Part shown: positions 35,530-48,683 of the stretch, piece after piece | Numbering within the stretch: the stretch's first letter is position 1 | Layout of the letters: every line of letters starts with the position of its first letter | NCBI RefSeq assembly: GCF_051020985.1 | Contig: NW_027475134.1 | Location: forward strand, 2,046,001-2,110,000 | Direction: 5' to 3' | DNA length: 64,000 bases | Source: Nomia melanderi | Taxonomy: Eukaryota > Arthropoda > Insecta > Hymenoptera > Halictidae | Notes under the pieces: generated by a model | The model's database searches: none | The model's input: the letters and a program-made list of their open reading frames with translations, nothing else | Told to the model about the DNA's origin: nothing | Made by a program: the position numbers and the translations under genes

Positions 35530-35980
35530 TGCTATTACAGATAGCGCAATAAATCAATGTGCATTGTCTGTAGGAGGCCCTTGCGAATGAATCTGTGCCG
35601 CAGGAACGACCTCGGACCACCAGTGGCCGAGAAAATTACAGATATTCGGAATCCGTCACCCAAGGTCATGTAAAAATCCAGCAAATATCTGGTGATATCT
35701 CGGGTGCTATTAGAGATAGCGCAATAAACCAAAGTGCATTGTCTGTAGGAGGCCCTGGCGCATGAATCCGGGCAGCGGGAACGACGTCGGGCCACCAGGG
35801 GCCGAGAAAACCACCGACTCACGGGGCCGGACACTCAGGGTCAGGGGAAAATCCAATATATATTTGGTGATATCTCGGGTGCTATTACAGATAGCGCAAT
35901 AAACCAAAGTGCATTGTCTGTAGGAGACCGAGGCGCATGAATCTGGCCAGCGGGAACGACCTCGGACCACCAGGGGCCGA
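35530..35980. repeat. 450-bp block, copy 3 of 3
   Basis: It matches the other two copies without a difference that I noticed. Its right part (about 35,790-35,980) is seen again near 51,164-51,370, where GGAGGCCGAGG replaces GGAGACCGAGG. Confidence 0.83.
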
Positions 35981-37540
35981 GAAAACCATCGTCTCATGGG
36001 TCCGGACACTCAGGGTCAGGGGAAAATCCAATATATATCTGGTGAAATCACGGGTGCTATTAGAGATAGCGCAATAAACCAAAGTGAATGATTTGCAGGA
36101 GGCCCTGGCGCATGCATCTGTGCAGCGGGAACGACCTCGGACCACCAGGGGCCGAGAAAACCATCGTCTCATGGGTCCGGACACTCAGGGTCAGGGGAAA
36201 ATCCAATATATATCTGGTGATATCTCGGGTGCTATTACAGATTGCGCAATAAATCAAAGTGCATTGTCTGTAGGAGGCCCTGGCGCATGCATCTGTGCAG
36301 CGGGAACGACCTCGGACCACCAGGGGACGAGAAAACCACCATCTCATGGGGCCGGACACTCAGGGTCGGGGAAAAATCCAATATATATCTGGTGATATCT
36401 CGGGTGCTATTACAGATAGCGCAATAAACCAAAGTGCATTGTCTGTAGGAGGCCCAGGCGAATGAATCTGTGCAGCGGGAACGATCTCGGACCACCAGGG
36501 GCCGAGAAAATTACAGATATTCGGAATCCGTCACCCAAGGTCATGTAAAAATCCAGCAAATATCTGGTGATATCTCGGGTGCTATTTGAGATGGCGCAAT
36601 AAACCAAAGTGAATTATCTGCAGGAGGCCCTGGCGCATGCATCTGTGCAGCGGGAACGACCTCGGACCACCAGGGGTCGAGAAAACCACCGTTTCATGGG
36701 GCCGGACACTCAGGGTCAGGGAAAAATCAAATATATATCTGGTGATATCTCGGGTGCTAATAGAGATAGCGCAATAAACCAAAGTGAATTATCTGCAGGA
36801 GGCCCTGGCGCATGAATCTGTGCAGCGGGAACGACCTCGGATCACCAGGGTCCGAGAAAACCACCGTCTCATGGGGCCGGACACCCAGGGTCGGGGAAAA
36901 ATCCAAAATATATCTGGTGATATCTCGGGTGCTATTACAGATAGCGCAATAAATCAAAGTGCATTGTCTGTAGGAGGCCCAGGCGAATGAATGTGGGCAG
37001 CGGGAACGACCTCGGACCACCAGGGGCCGAGAAAACCACCGTCTCATGGGGCCGGACATTCAGGGTCAGGGGAAAATCTAATATATATCTGGTGATATCT
37101 CGGGCGCTATTAGAGATACCGCAATAAACCAAAGTGAATTATCTGCAGGAGGCCCTGGCGCATGAATCTTTGCAGCGGGAACGACCTCGGATCACCAGGG
37201 TCCGAGAAAACCACCGTCTCATGGGGCCGGACACTCAGGGTCGGGGAAAAATCCAATATATATCTGGTGATATCTCGGGTGCTATTACAGATAGCGCAAT
37301 AAACCAAAGTGAATTATCTGCAGGAGGCCCTGGCGCATGAATCTGTGCAGCTGGAACGACCTCGCACCACCAGGGGCCGAGAAAACCACCGTCTCATGGG
37401 GCCGGACACTCAGGGTCAGGGGAAAATCCAATATATATCTGGTGATATCTCTGGTGCTATTACAGATAGCGCAATAAACCAAAGTGCATTGTCTGTAGGA
37501 GGCCCAGGCGAATGAATCTGTGCCGCAGGAACGACCTCGG

Positions 37541-39736
37541 ACCACCAGGGGCCAAGAAAACCACCGTCTCATGGCGCCGGACACTCAGGGTCAGGGAAAA
37601 ATCCAATATATATCTGGTGATATCTCGGGTGCTATTACAGATAGAGCAATAAACGAAAGTGCATTGTCTGTAGGAGGCCCTTGCGAATGAATCTGTGCCG
37701 CAGGAACAACCTCGGACCACCAGTATCCAAGAAAATTACAGATATTCGGAGTCCGTCACCCAAGGTCATGTAAAAATCCAGCAAATATCTGGGAATATCT
37801 CGGGTGCTATTAGAGATAGCGCAATAAACCAAAGTGCATTGTCTGTAGGAGGCCCTGGCGCATGAATCTGCGCAGCGGGAACGACCTCGGACCAGCAGGG
37901 GCCGAGAAAACCACCGACTCACGGGACCGGACACTCAGGGTCAGGGGAAAATCCAATATATATCTGGTGATATCTCGGGTGCTATTACAGATAGCGCAAT
38001 AAATCAAAGTGCATTGTCTGTAGGAGGCACTGGCGAATGAATCTGTGCCGCAGGAACGACCTCGGACAACCAGTGGCCGAAAAAATTAAAGATATTCGGA
38101 ATCCGTCACCCAAGGTCATGTAAAAATCCAGTATATATCTGGTGATATCTCGGGTGCTATTACAGATAGCGCAATAAACCAAAGCGCATTGTCTGTAGGA
38201 GGCCCTGGCGCATGAATCTGGGCAGCGGGAACGGCGTCGGACCACCAGGGGACGAGAAAATCACCGTCTCATGGAGCCGGACACTCAGGGTCAGGGAAAA
38301 ATCCAATATATATCTGGTGATATCTCGGGTGCTATTACAGATAGCGCAATAAACCAAAGTGCACTGTCTGTAGGAGGCCCTGGCGCATGAATCTGGGCAG
38401 CGGGAACGACCTCGGACCACCAGGAGCCGAGAAAATTACAGATATTCGGAATCCGTCACCCAAGGTCATGTAAAAATCCAGCATATATCTGGTGATATCT
38501 CGGGTGCTATTACAGATAGCGCAATAAACCAAAGTGCATTGTCTGTAGGAGGCCCTGGCGCATGAATCTGGGCAGCAGGAACGACGTCGGACCACCAGGG
38601 GCCGAGGAAATCACCGTCTCATGGAGCCGGACACTCAGGGTCAGGGAAGAATCCAATATATATCTGGTGATATCTCGGGTGCTATTACAGATAGCGCAAT
38701 AAACAAAAGTGCATTGTCTGTAGGAGGCCCTTGCGAATGAATCTGTGCCGCAGGAACGACCTCGGACCACCAGTGGCCGAGAAAATTACAGATATTCGGA
38801 ATCCGTCACCCAAGGTCATGTAAAAATCCAGCAAATATCTGGTGATATCTCGGGTGCTATTACAGATAGGGCAATAAATCAAAGTGCATTGTCTATTGGA
38901 GGCCCTGGGGCATGAATCTGGCCAGCGGGAACGACCTCGCACCACCAGGGGCCGAGAAAACCACAGTCTCATGGGGCCGGACACTCAGGGTCAGTGAAAA
39001 ATCCAATATATATCTGGTGATATCTCGGGTGCTATTATATATAGCGCAACAAACCCAAGTGAGTTATCTGTAGGAGGCCCTGGCGCATGAATCTGTGCAG
39101 CGGGAACGACCTCGGACCACCAGGGGCCGAGAAAACCACCGTCTCATGGGGCCGGACACTCAGGGTCAGGGGAAAATCCAATATATATCTGGTGATATCT
39201 CGGGTGCTATTATATATAGCGCAACAAACCCAAGTGAGTTATCTGTAGGAGGCCCTGGCGCATGAATCTGTGCAGCGGGAACGACCTCGGACCACCAGGG
39301 GCCGAGAAAACCACCGTCCCCAGGGGCCGGACACTTAGGGTCAGTGAAATATCCAATATATATCTGGTGATATCTCGGGTGCTATTACAGATAGCGCAAT
39401 AAATCAAAGTGAATTATCTGCAGGAGGCCCTGGCGCATGAATCTGTGCAACGGGAACGACCTCGGATCACCAGGGGCCGAAAAAACCACAGTCTCATGGG
39501 GCCGGACACTCAGGGTCAGGGAAAAATCCAATATATATCTGGTGATATCTTGAGTGCTGTTAGAGATAGCGCAATAAACCAAAGTGAATTATCTGCAGGA
39601 GGCCCTGGCGCAAGCATCTGTGCAGCGGGAACGACCTCGGACCGCCAGGGGCCGAGAAAACCACCGTCTCATGGGGCCGGACACTCAGGGTAAGGGAAAA
39701 ATCCAATATATATCTGGTGATATCTCGGGTGCTATT
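37541..39736. repeat. 2,196-bp segment duplicated 27 monomers (4,725 bp) downstream
   Basis: It matches 42,266-44,461 with no difference noticed. Markers include CAGTATCCAAG, GGAGTCCGTC, ATCTGGGAATATC, TTAAAGATATTCGG, GAGGAAATCACC, GGGAAGAATCC, TCTATTGGAGG, a tandem pair of ATTATATATAGCGC monomers (near 39,035 and 39,210) and GCGCAAGCATCTG. A third copy of most of it starts at 53,729. Confidence 0.88.
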
Positions 39737-39839
39737 AGAGGTAGCGCAATTAACCAAAGTGAATTATCTGCAGGAGGCCCTGGCGCATGAATCTGTGCAG
39801 CGGGAACGACCTCGGATCACCAGGGTCCGAGAAAACCAC

Positions 39840-42800
39840 CGTCTCATGGGTCCGGACACTCAGGGTCAGGGGAAAATCCAATATATATCTGGTGATATCT
39901 CGGGTGCTATTACAGATACCGCAATAAATCAAAGTGCATTGTCTGTAGGAGGCCCAGGCGAATGAATCTGGCCAGCAGGAACGACCTCCGACCACCAGGG
40001 GCCGAGAAAACCACCGTCTCATGGGGCCGGACACTCAGGGTCAGGGGAAAATCCAATATATATCTGGTGATATCTCGGGTGCTATTACAGATAGCCCAAC
40101 AAATCAAAGTGCATTGTCTGTAGGAGGCCCTGCCGCATGAATCTGTGCAGCGGGAACGACCTCGGACCACCAGGGGCCGGGAAAACCACAGTCTCATGGG
40201 GCCGGACACTCAGGGTCAGGGGAAAATTCAATATATATCTGGTGATATCTCGGGTGCTATTAGAGATAGCGCAATAAACCAAAGTGCATTGTCTGTAGGA
40301 GGCCCTGGCGCATGCATCTGTGCAGCGGGAACGACCTCGGACCACCAGGGACCAAGAAAACCACTGTCTCATGGCGCCGGACACTCAGGGTCAGGGAAAA
40401 ATCAAATATATATCTGGAGAAATCACGGGTGCTATTAGAGATAGCGCAATAAACCAAAGTGAATTATTTGCAGGAGGCCCTGGCGCATGCATCTGTGCAG
40501 CGGGAACGACCTCGGACCACCAGGGGACGAGAAAACCACCGTGTCATGGGGCCGGACACTCAGGGCCAGGGAAAAATCCAATATATATCTGGTGATATCT
40601 CGGGTGCTATTAGAGATGGCGCAATAAACCAAAGTGAATTGTCTGCAGGAGGCCCTGGCGCATGCATCTGTGCAGCGGGAACGACCTCGGACCACCAGGG
40701 GCCGAGAAAACCACCGTCTCATGGGGCCGGACACTCAGGGTCAGGGAAAAATCAAATATATATCTGGTGATATCTCGGGTGCTATTAGAGATAGCGCAAT
40801 AAACCAAAGTGAATTATCTGCAGGAGGCCCTGGCGCATGAATCTGTGCAGCGGGAACGACCTCGGATCACCAGGGTCCGAGAAAACCACCGTCTCATGGG
40901 GCCGGACACCCAGGGTCGGGGAAAAATCCAAAATATATCTGGTGATATCTCGGGTGCTATTACAGATAGCGCAATAAATCAAAGTGCATTGTCTGTAGGA
41001 GGCCCAGGCGAATGAATCTGGGCAGCGGGAACGACCTCGGACCACCAGGGGCCGAGAAAACCACCGTCTCATGGGGCCGGACATTCAGGGTCAGGGGAAA
41101 ATCTAATATATATCTGGTGATATCTCGGGCGCTATTAGAGATACCGCAATAAACCAAAGTGCATTGTCTGTAGGAGGCCCTGGCGCATGCATCTGTGCAG
41201 CGGGAACGACCTCGGACCACCAGGGGCCGGGAAAACCACAGTCTCATGGGGCCGGACACTCAGGGTCAGGGGAAAATTCAATATATATCTGGTGAAATCA
41301 CGGGTGCTATTAGAGATAGCGCAATAAACCAAAGTGAATTATTTGCAGGAGGCCCTGGCGCATGCATCTGTGCAGCGGGAACGACCTCGGACCACCAGGG
41401 GACGAGAAAACCACCATCTCATGGGGCCGGACACTCAGGGTCAGGGAAAAATCAAATATATATCTGGTGATATCTCGGGTGCTATTACAGATTGCGCAAT
41501 AAATCAAAGTGCATTGTCTGTAGGAGGCCCAGGCGAATGAATCTGGGCAGCGGGAACGACATCGGACCACCAGGGGCCGAGAAAATCACCGTCTCTTGGG
41601 GCCGGACATTCAGGGTCAGGGGAAAATCCAATATATATCTGGTGATATCTCAGGTGCTATTAGAGATAGCGCAATAAACCAAAGTGAATTATCTGCAGGA
41701 GGCCCTGGCGCATGAATCTGTGCAGCGGGAACGACCTCGGACCACCGGGGGCCGAGAAGACCACCGTGTCATGGGGCCGGACACTCAGGGCCAGGGAAAA
41801 ATCCAATATATATCTGGTGATATCTCGGGTGCTATTAGAGATGGCGCAATAAACCAAAGTGAATTATCTGCAGGAGGCCCTGGCGCATGCATCTGTGCAG
41901 CGGGAACGACCTCGGACCACCAGGGGCCGAGAAAACCACCGTCTCATGGGGCCGGACACTCAGGGTCAGGGAAAAATCAAATATATATCTGGTGATATCT
42001 CGGGTGCTATTAGAGATAGCGCAATAAACCAAAGTGAATTATCTGTAGGAGGCCGTGGCGCATGAATACGGGCAGCGGGAAGGACCTCCGACCACCAGGG
42101 GCCGAGAAAACCACCGACTCACGGGGCCGGACACTCAGGGTCAGGGGAAAATCCAATATATATCTGGTGATATCTCGGGTGCTATTAGAGATAGCGCAAT
42201 AAACCAAAGTGAATTATCTGCAGGAGGCCCTGGCGCATGCATCTGTGCAGCGGGAACGACCTCAGACCACCAGGGGCCAAGAAAACCACCGTCTCATGGC
42301 GCCGGACACTCAGGGTCAGGGAAAAATCCAATATATATCTGGTGATATCTCGGGTGCTATTACAGATAGAGCAATAAACGAAAGTGCATTGTCTGTAGGA
42401 GGCCCTTGCGAATGAATCTGTGCCGCAGGAACAACCTCGGACCACCAGTATCCAAGAAAATTACAGATATTCGGAGTCCGTCACCCAAGGTCATGTAAAA
42501 ATCCAGCAAATATCTGGGAATATCTCGGGTGCTATTAGAGATAGCGCAATAAACCAAAGTGCATTGTCTGTAGGAGGCCCTGGCGCATGAATCTGCGCAG
42601 CGGGAACGACCTCGGACCAGCAGGGGCCGAGAAAACCACCGACTCACGGGACCGGACACTCAGGGTCAGGGGAAAATCCAATATATATCTGGTGATATCT
42701 CGGGTGCTATTACAGATAGCGCAATAAATCAAAGTGCATTGTCTGTAGGAGGCACTGGCGAATGAATCTGTGCCGCAGGAACGACCTCGGACAACCAGTG

Positions 42801-45800
42801 GCCGAAAAAATTAAAGATATTCGGAATCCGTCACCCAAGGTCATGTAAAAATCCAGTATATATCTGGTGATATCTCGGGTGCTATTACAGATAGCGCAAT
42901 AAACCAAAGCGCATTGTCTGTAGGAGGCCCTGGCGCATGAATCTGGGCAGCGGGAACGGCGTCGGACCACCAGGGGACGAGAAAATCACCGTCTCATGGA
43001 GCCGGACACTCAGGGTCAGGGAAAAATCCAATATATATCTGGTGATATCTCGGGTGCTATTACAGATAGCGCAATAAACCAAAGTGCACTGTCTGTAGGA
43101 GGCCCTGGCGCATGAATCTGGGCAGCGGGAACGACCTCGGACCACCAGGAGCCGAGAAAATTACAGATATTCGGAATCCGTCACCCAAGGTCATGTAAAA
43201 ATCCAGCATATATCTGGTGATATCTCGGGTGCTATTACAGATAGCGCAATAAACCAAAGTGCATTGTCTGTAGGAGGCCCTGGCGCATGAATCTGGGCAG
43301 CAGGAACGACGTCGGACCACCAGGGGCCGAGGAAATCACCGTCTCATGGAGCCGGACACTCAGGGTCAGGGAAGAATCCAATATATATCTGGTGATATCT
43401 CGGGTGCTATTACAGATAGCGCAATAAACAAAAGTGCATTGTCTGTAGGAGGCCCTTGCGAATGAATCTGTGCCGCAGGAACGACCTCGGACCACCAGTG
43501 GCCGAGAAAATTACAGATATTCGGAATCCGTCACCCAAGGTCATGTAAAAATCCAGCAAATATCTGGTGATATCTCGGGTGCTATTACAGATAGGGCAAT
43601 AAATCAAAGTGCATTGTCTATTGGAGGCCCTGGGGCATGAATCTGGCCAGCGGGAACGACCTCGCACCACCAGGGGCCGAGAAAACCACAGTCTCATGGG
43701 GCCGGACACTCAGGGTCAGTGAAAAATCCAATATATATCTGGTGATATCTCGGGTGCTATTATATATAGCGCAACAAACCCAAGTGAGTTATCTGTAGGA
43801 GGCCCTGGCGCATGAATCTGTGCAGCGGGAACGACCTCGGACCACCAGGGGCCGAGAAAACCACCGTCTCATGGGGCCGGACACTCAGGGTCAGGGGAAA
43901 ATCCAATATATATCTGGTGATATCTCGGGTGCTATTATATATAGCGCAACAAACCCAAGTGAGTTATCTGTAGGAGGCCCTGGCGCATGAATCTGTGCAG
44001 CGGGAACGACCTCGGACCACCAGGGGCCGAGAAAACCACCGTCCCCAGGGGCCGGACACTTAGGGTCAGTGAAATATCCAATATATATCTGGTGATATCT
44101 CGGGTGCTATTACAGATAGCGCAATAAATCAAAGTGAATTATCTGCAGGAGGCCCTGGCGCATGAATCTGTGCAACGGGAACGACCTCGGATCACCAGGG
44201 GCCGAAAAAACCACAGTCTCATGGGGCCGGACACTCAGGGTCAGGGAAAAATCCAATATATATCTGGTGATATCTTGAGTGCTGTTAGAGATAGCGCAAT
44301 AAACCAAAGTGAATTATCTGCAGGAGGCCCTGGCGCAAGCATCTGTGCAGCGGGAACGACCTCGGACCGCCAGGGGCCGAGAAAACCACCGTCTCATGGG
44401 GCCGGACACTCAGGGTAAGGGAAAAATCCAATATATATCTGGTGATATCTCGGGTGCTATTACAGATAGCGCAATAAATCAAACTGCATTGTCTGTAGGA
44501 GGCCCTGGCGCATGAATCTGTGCAGCGGGAACGACCTCGGAACACCAGGGGCCGAGAAAACTACCGTCTCATGGGGCCGGACACTCAGGGTCAGGGCAAA
44601 ATCCAATATATATCTGGTGATATCTCGGGTGCTATTAGAGATAGCGCAATAAACCAAAGTGTATTATCTGCAGGAGGCCCTGGCGCATGAATGTGTGCAG
44701 CGGGAACGACCTCGGACCACCAGGGGCCGAGAAAATCGCAGTCTCATGGGGCCGGACACTCAGGGTCAGTCCAAAATCCAATACAAATCTGGTGATATCT
44801 CGGGCGCTATTAGATATAGCGCAATAAACCAAAGTGAATTATCTGCAGGAGGCCCTGGCGCATGAATCTGTGCAGCGGGAACGACCTCGGTCCACCAGGG
44901 GCCGAGAAAACCACCGTCTCATGGGGCTGGACACTCAGGGTGAGGGAAATATCCAATATATATCTGGTGATATCTCGGGTGCTATTACAGATAGCGCAAT
45001 AAATCAAAGTGCATTGTCAGTAGGAGGCCGTGGCGCATGAATCTGGGCAGCGGGAACGACCTCGGACCACCAGGGGCCGAGAAGACCACCGTCTCATGGG
45101 GCCGGCCACTCAGGGTCAGGGGAAAATCCAATATATATCTGGTGATATCTCGGGTGCTATTAGAGATAGCGCAATAAGCCAAAGGGAATTATCTGCAGGA
45201 CGCCCTGGCGCATGCATCTGCGCAGCGGGAACGACCTAGGACCACCAGGGGCCGAGAAAACCACCGTCTCATGGGGCCGGACACTCAGGGTAAGGGAAAA
45301 ATCCAATATATATCTGGTGATATCTCGGGTGCTATTAGAGATAGCGCAATAAACGAAACTGAATTATCTGCAGGAGGCCCTGGCGCATGAATCTGTGCAG
45401 CGGGAACGGCCTCGGACCACCAGGGGCCGAGAAAACCACCGTCTCATGGGGCCGGACACTCAGGGTCAGGTAAAAATCTAATATATATCTGGTGATATCT
45501 CGGGTGCTATTAGAGATAGCGCAATAAACCAAAGTGAATTATCTGCAGGAGGCCCTGGCGCATGAATCTGTGCAACGGGAACGACCTCGGACCACCAGGG
45601 GCCGAGAAAACCACAGTCTCATGGGGCCGGACACTCAGGGTCAGGGCAAAATCCAATATATATCTGGTGATATCTCGGGTGCTATTACAGATAGCGCAAT
45701 AAATCAAACTGCATTGTCTGTAGGAGGCCCTGGCGCATGAATCTGTGCAGCGGGAACGACCTCGGACCACCGGGGGCCGAGAAAACTACCGTCTCATGGG

Positions 45801-46095
45801 GCCGGACACTCAGGGTCAGGGAAAAATCCAATATATATCTGGTGATATCTCGGGTGCTATTATAGATAGCGCAATAAACCAAAGTGAGTTATCTGTAGGA
45901 GGCCCTGGCGCATGAATCTGTGCAGCGGGAGCGACCTCGGACCTCCAGGGGCCGAGAAAACCACCGTCCCGAGGGGCCGGACACTTAGGGTCAGTGAGAA
46001 ATCCAATATATATCTGGTGATATCTCGGGTGCTATTGCAGATAGCGCAATAAATCAAAGTGAATTATCTGCAGGAGGCCCTGGCGCATGAATCTG
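39840..46095. repeat. 6.26-kb segment duplicated at 51,389-56,944
   Basis: It runs from the CATGGGTCCGGACAC monomer near 39,850 to the monomer that ends in GCAGATAGCGC near 46,045. The lag to the other copy is 11,549 bp on the left, 11,024 bp in the middle (42,705-45,200) and 10,849 bp on the right. The steps correspond to three monomers and one monomer absent from the second copy. The stretch near 42,180-42,705 and one monomer near 45,200-45,375 are present only here. Confidence 0.86.
42266..44461. repeat. Second copy of the 2,196-bp segment at 37,541-39,736
   Basis: It lies within the larger duplicated block 39,840-46,095. The near-perfect identity to 37.5-39.7 kb makes this one of the youngest events in the window. 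Four box copies are carried along (42,461, 42,811, 43,161 and 43,511). Confidence 0.88.
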
Positions 46096-48678
46096 CGCAG
46101 CGGGAACGACCTCGGACTAGCAGGGGCCGAGAAAACCACCGACTCACGGGGCCGGACACTCAGGGTCAGGGGAAAATCCAATATATATCTGGTGATATCT
46201 CGGGTGCTATTAGAGATAGCGCAATAAACCAAAGTGCATTGTCTGTAGGAGGCCCTGGCGCATGAATCTGCGCAGCGGGAACGACCTCGGACCAGCAGGG
46301 GCCGAGAAAACCACCGACTCACGGGGCCGGACACTCAGGGTCAGGGGAAAATCCAATATATATCTGGTGATATCTCGGGTGCTATTAGAGATAGCGCAAT
46401 AAACCAAAGTGCATTGTCTGAAGGAGGGCCAGGCGCATGAATCTGGCCAGCGGGAACGACCTCGGACCACCAGGGGCCGAGAAAACCACCGTCTCATGGG
46501 TCCGGACACTCAGGGTCAGGGGAAAATCCAATATATATCTGGTGATATCTCGGGTGCTATTACAGATAGCGCAATAAATCAAAGTGCATTGTCTGTAGGA
46601 GGCCCAGGCGAATGAATCTGGCCAGCAGGAACGACCTCCGACCACCAGGGGCCGAGAAACCCACCGTCTCATGGGGCCGGGCACTCAGGGTCAGGGGAAA
46701 ATCCAATATATATCTGGTGATATCTCGGGTGCTATTACAGATAGCGCAATAAATCAAAGTGCATTGTCTGTAGGAGGCACTGGCGATTGAATCTGTGCCG
46801 CAGGAACGACCTCGGACCACCAGTGGCCGAAAAAATTAAAGATATTCGGAATCCGTCACCCAAGGTCATGTAAAAATCCAGTATATATCTGGTGATATCT
46901 CGGGTGCTATTACAGATAGCGCAATAAATCAAAGTGCATTGTCTGTAGGAGGCCCAGGCGAATGAATCTGTGCAGCGGGAAGGACCTCGGTCCACCAGGG
47001 GCCGAGAAGACCACCGTGTCATGGGGCCGGACACTCAGGGCCAGGGAAAAATCCAATATATATCTGGTGATATCTCGGGTGCTATTAGAGATGGCGCAAT
47101 AAACCAAAGTGAATTATCTGCAGGAGGCCCTGGCGCATGCATCTGTGCAGCGGGAACGACCTCGGACCACCAGGGGCCGAGAAAACCACCGTCTCATGGG
47201 GCCGGACACTCAGGCTCAGGGAAAAATCAAATATATATCTGGTGATATCTCGGGTGCTATTACAGATAGCGCAATAAATCAAAGTGCATTGTCTGCAGGA
47301 GGCCCAGGCGAATGAATCTGGGCAGCGGGAACGACCTCGGACCACCAGGGGCCGAGAAAATCACCGTCTCATGGGGCGGGACATTCAGGGTCAGAGGAAA
47401 ATCCAATATATATCTGGTGATATTTCAGGTGCTATTAGAGATACCGCAATAAACCAAAGTGAATTATCTGCAGGAGGCCCTGGCGCATGAATCTGTGCAG
47501 CGGGAACGACCTCGGATCACCAGGGTCCGAGAAAATCACCGTCTCATGGGGCCGGACATTCAGGGTCAGAGGAAAATCCAATATATATCTGGTGATATCT
47601 CAGGTGCTATTAGAGATAGCGCAATAAACCAAAGTGAATTATCTGTAGGAGGCCCTGGCGCATGAATCTGTGCAGCGGGAACGACCTCGGACCACCGGGG
47701 GCCGAGAAGACCAACGTGTCATGGGGCCGGACACTCAGGGCCAGGGAAAAATCCAATATATATCTGGTGATATCTCGGGTGCTATTAGAGATGGCGCAAT
47801 AAACCAAAGTGAATTATCTGAAGGAGGCCCTGGCGCATGCATCTGTGCAGCGGGAACGACCTCGGACCACCAGGGGCCGAGAAAACCACCGTCTCATGGG
47901 GCCGGACACCCAGGGTCGGGGAAAAATCCAATATATATCTGGTGATATCTCGGGTGCTATTCCAGATAGCGCAATAAATCAAAGTGCATTGTCTGTAGGA
48001 GGCCCAGGCGAATGAATCTGGGCAGCGGGAACGACCTCGGACCACCAGGGGCCGAGAAAACCACCGTCTCATGGGGCCGGACATTCAGGGTGAGGGAAAT
48101 ATCCAATATATATCTGGTGATATCTCGGGTGCTATTACAGATAGCGCAATAAATCAAAGTGCATTGTCTGTAGGAGGCCGTGGCGCATGAATCTGGGCAG
48201 CGGGAACGACCTCGGACCACCAGGGGCCGAGAAGACCACCGTCTCATGGGGCCGGCCACTCAGGGTCAGGGGAAAATCCAATATTTATCTGGTGATATCT
48301 CGGGTGCTAGTAGAGATAGCGCAATAAGCCAAAGGGAATTATCTGCAGGAGGCCCTGGCGCATGCATCTGTGCAGCGGGAACGACCTAGGACCACCAGGG
48401 GCCGAGAAAACCACCGTCTCATGGGGCCGGACACTCAGGGTCAGGGAAAAATCCAATATATATCTGGTGATATCTCGGGTGCTATTACAGATAGCGCAAT
48501 AAATCAAAGTGCGTTGTCTGTAGGAGGCTCTGGCGCATGAATCTGTGCAGCGGGAACGACCTCGGACCACTAGGGGCCGAGAAAACCACAGTCTCATGGG
48601 GCCGGACACTCAGGGTCAGGGGAAAATCCAATATATATCTGGTGATATCTCGGGTGCTATTAGAGATAGCTCAATTAT

Positions 48679-48683
48679 CCAAG
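48679..48683. other. One-base deletion giving a 174-bp monomer
   Basis: ATCCAAGTGAG replaces AACCAAAGTGAG in a monomer that also has GATAGCTCAATT. A similar loss (ACCAAGTGAG) stands near 22,433 in region III, in a monomer with GCGCAAGAAACC. The two monomers otherwise differ, so independent loss from the A-run is possible. Confidence 0.75.

Larger units (their letters stand above)
30911..38815. repeat. Divergent central box, TTACAG lineage: ten copies
   Basis: Starts are 30,911, 31,436, 33,361, 34,761, 35,636, 36,511, 37,736, 38,086 (TTAAAG), 38,436 and 38,786. The core ATTCGGAATCCGTCACCC is the same as in the other lineage (ATTCGGAGTCC at 37,736). The first six bases differ, and the downstream part keeps AAATCCAGC rather than ATGCAGC. 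Most copies are preceded by GCGAATGAATC and GCCGCAGG, so linked differences extend some 50 bp upstream of the box. Confidence 0.88.
30480..39839. repeat. Region IV: array with the TTACAG-type box
   Basis: Characteristic monomers carry GGCCCAGGCGAATGAATC, CATGGGTCCGGACAC, or CCGACTCACGGGGCC variants, and ten carry the TTACAG or TTAAAG form of the central box. A 450-bp block occurs three times between 33,255 and 35,980. One 600-bp patch (33,706-34,305) belongs to region II. No net indel is seen anywhere in the region. Confidence 0.75.
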
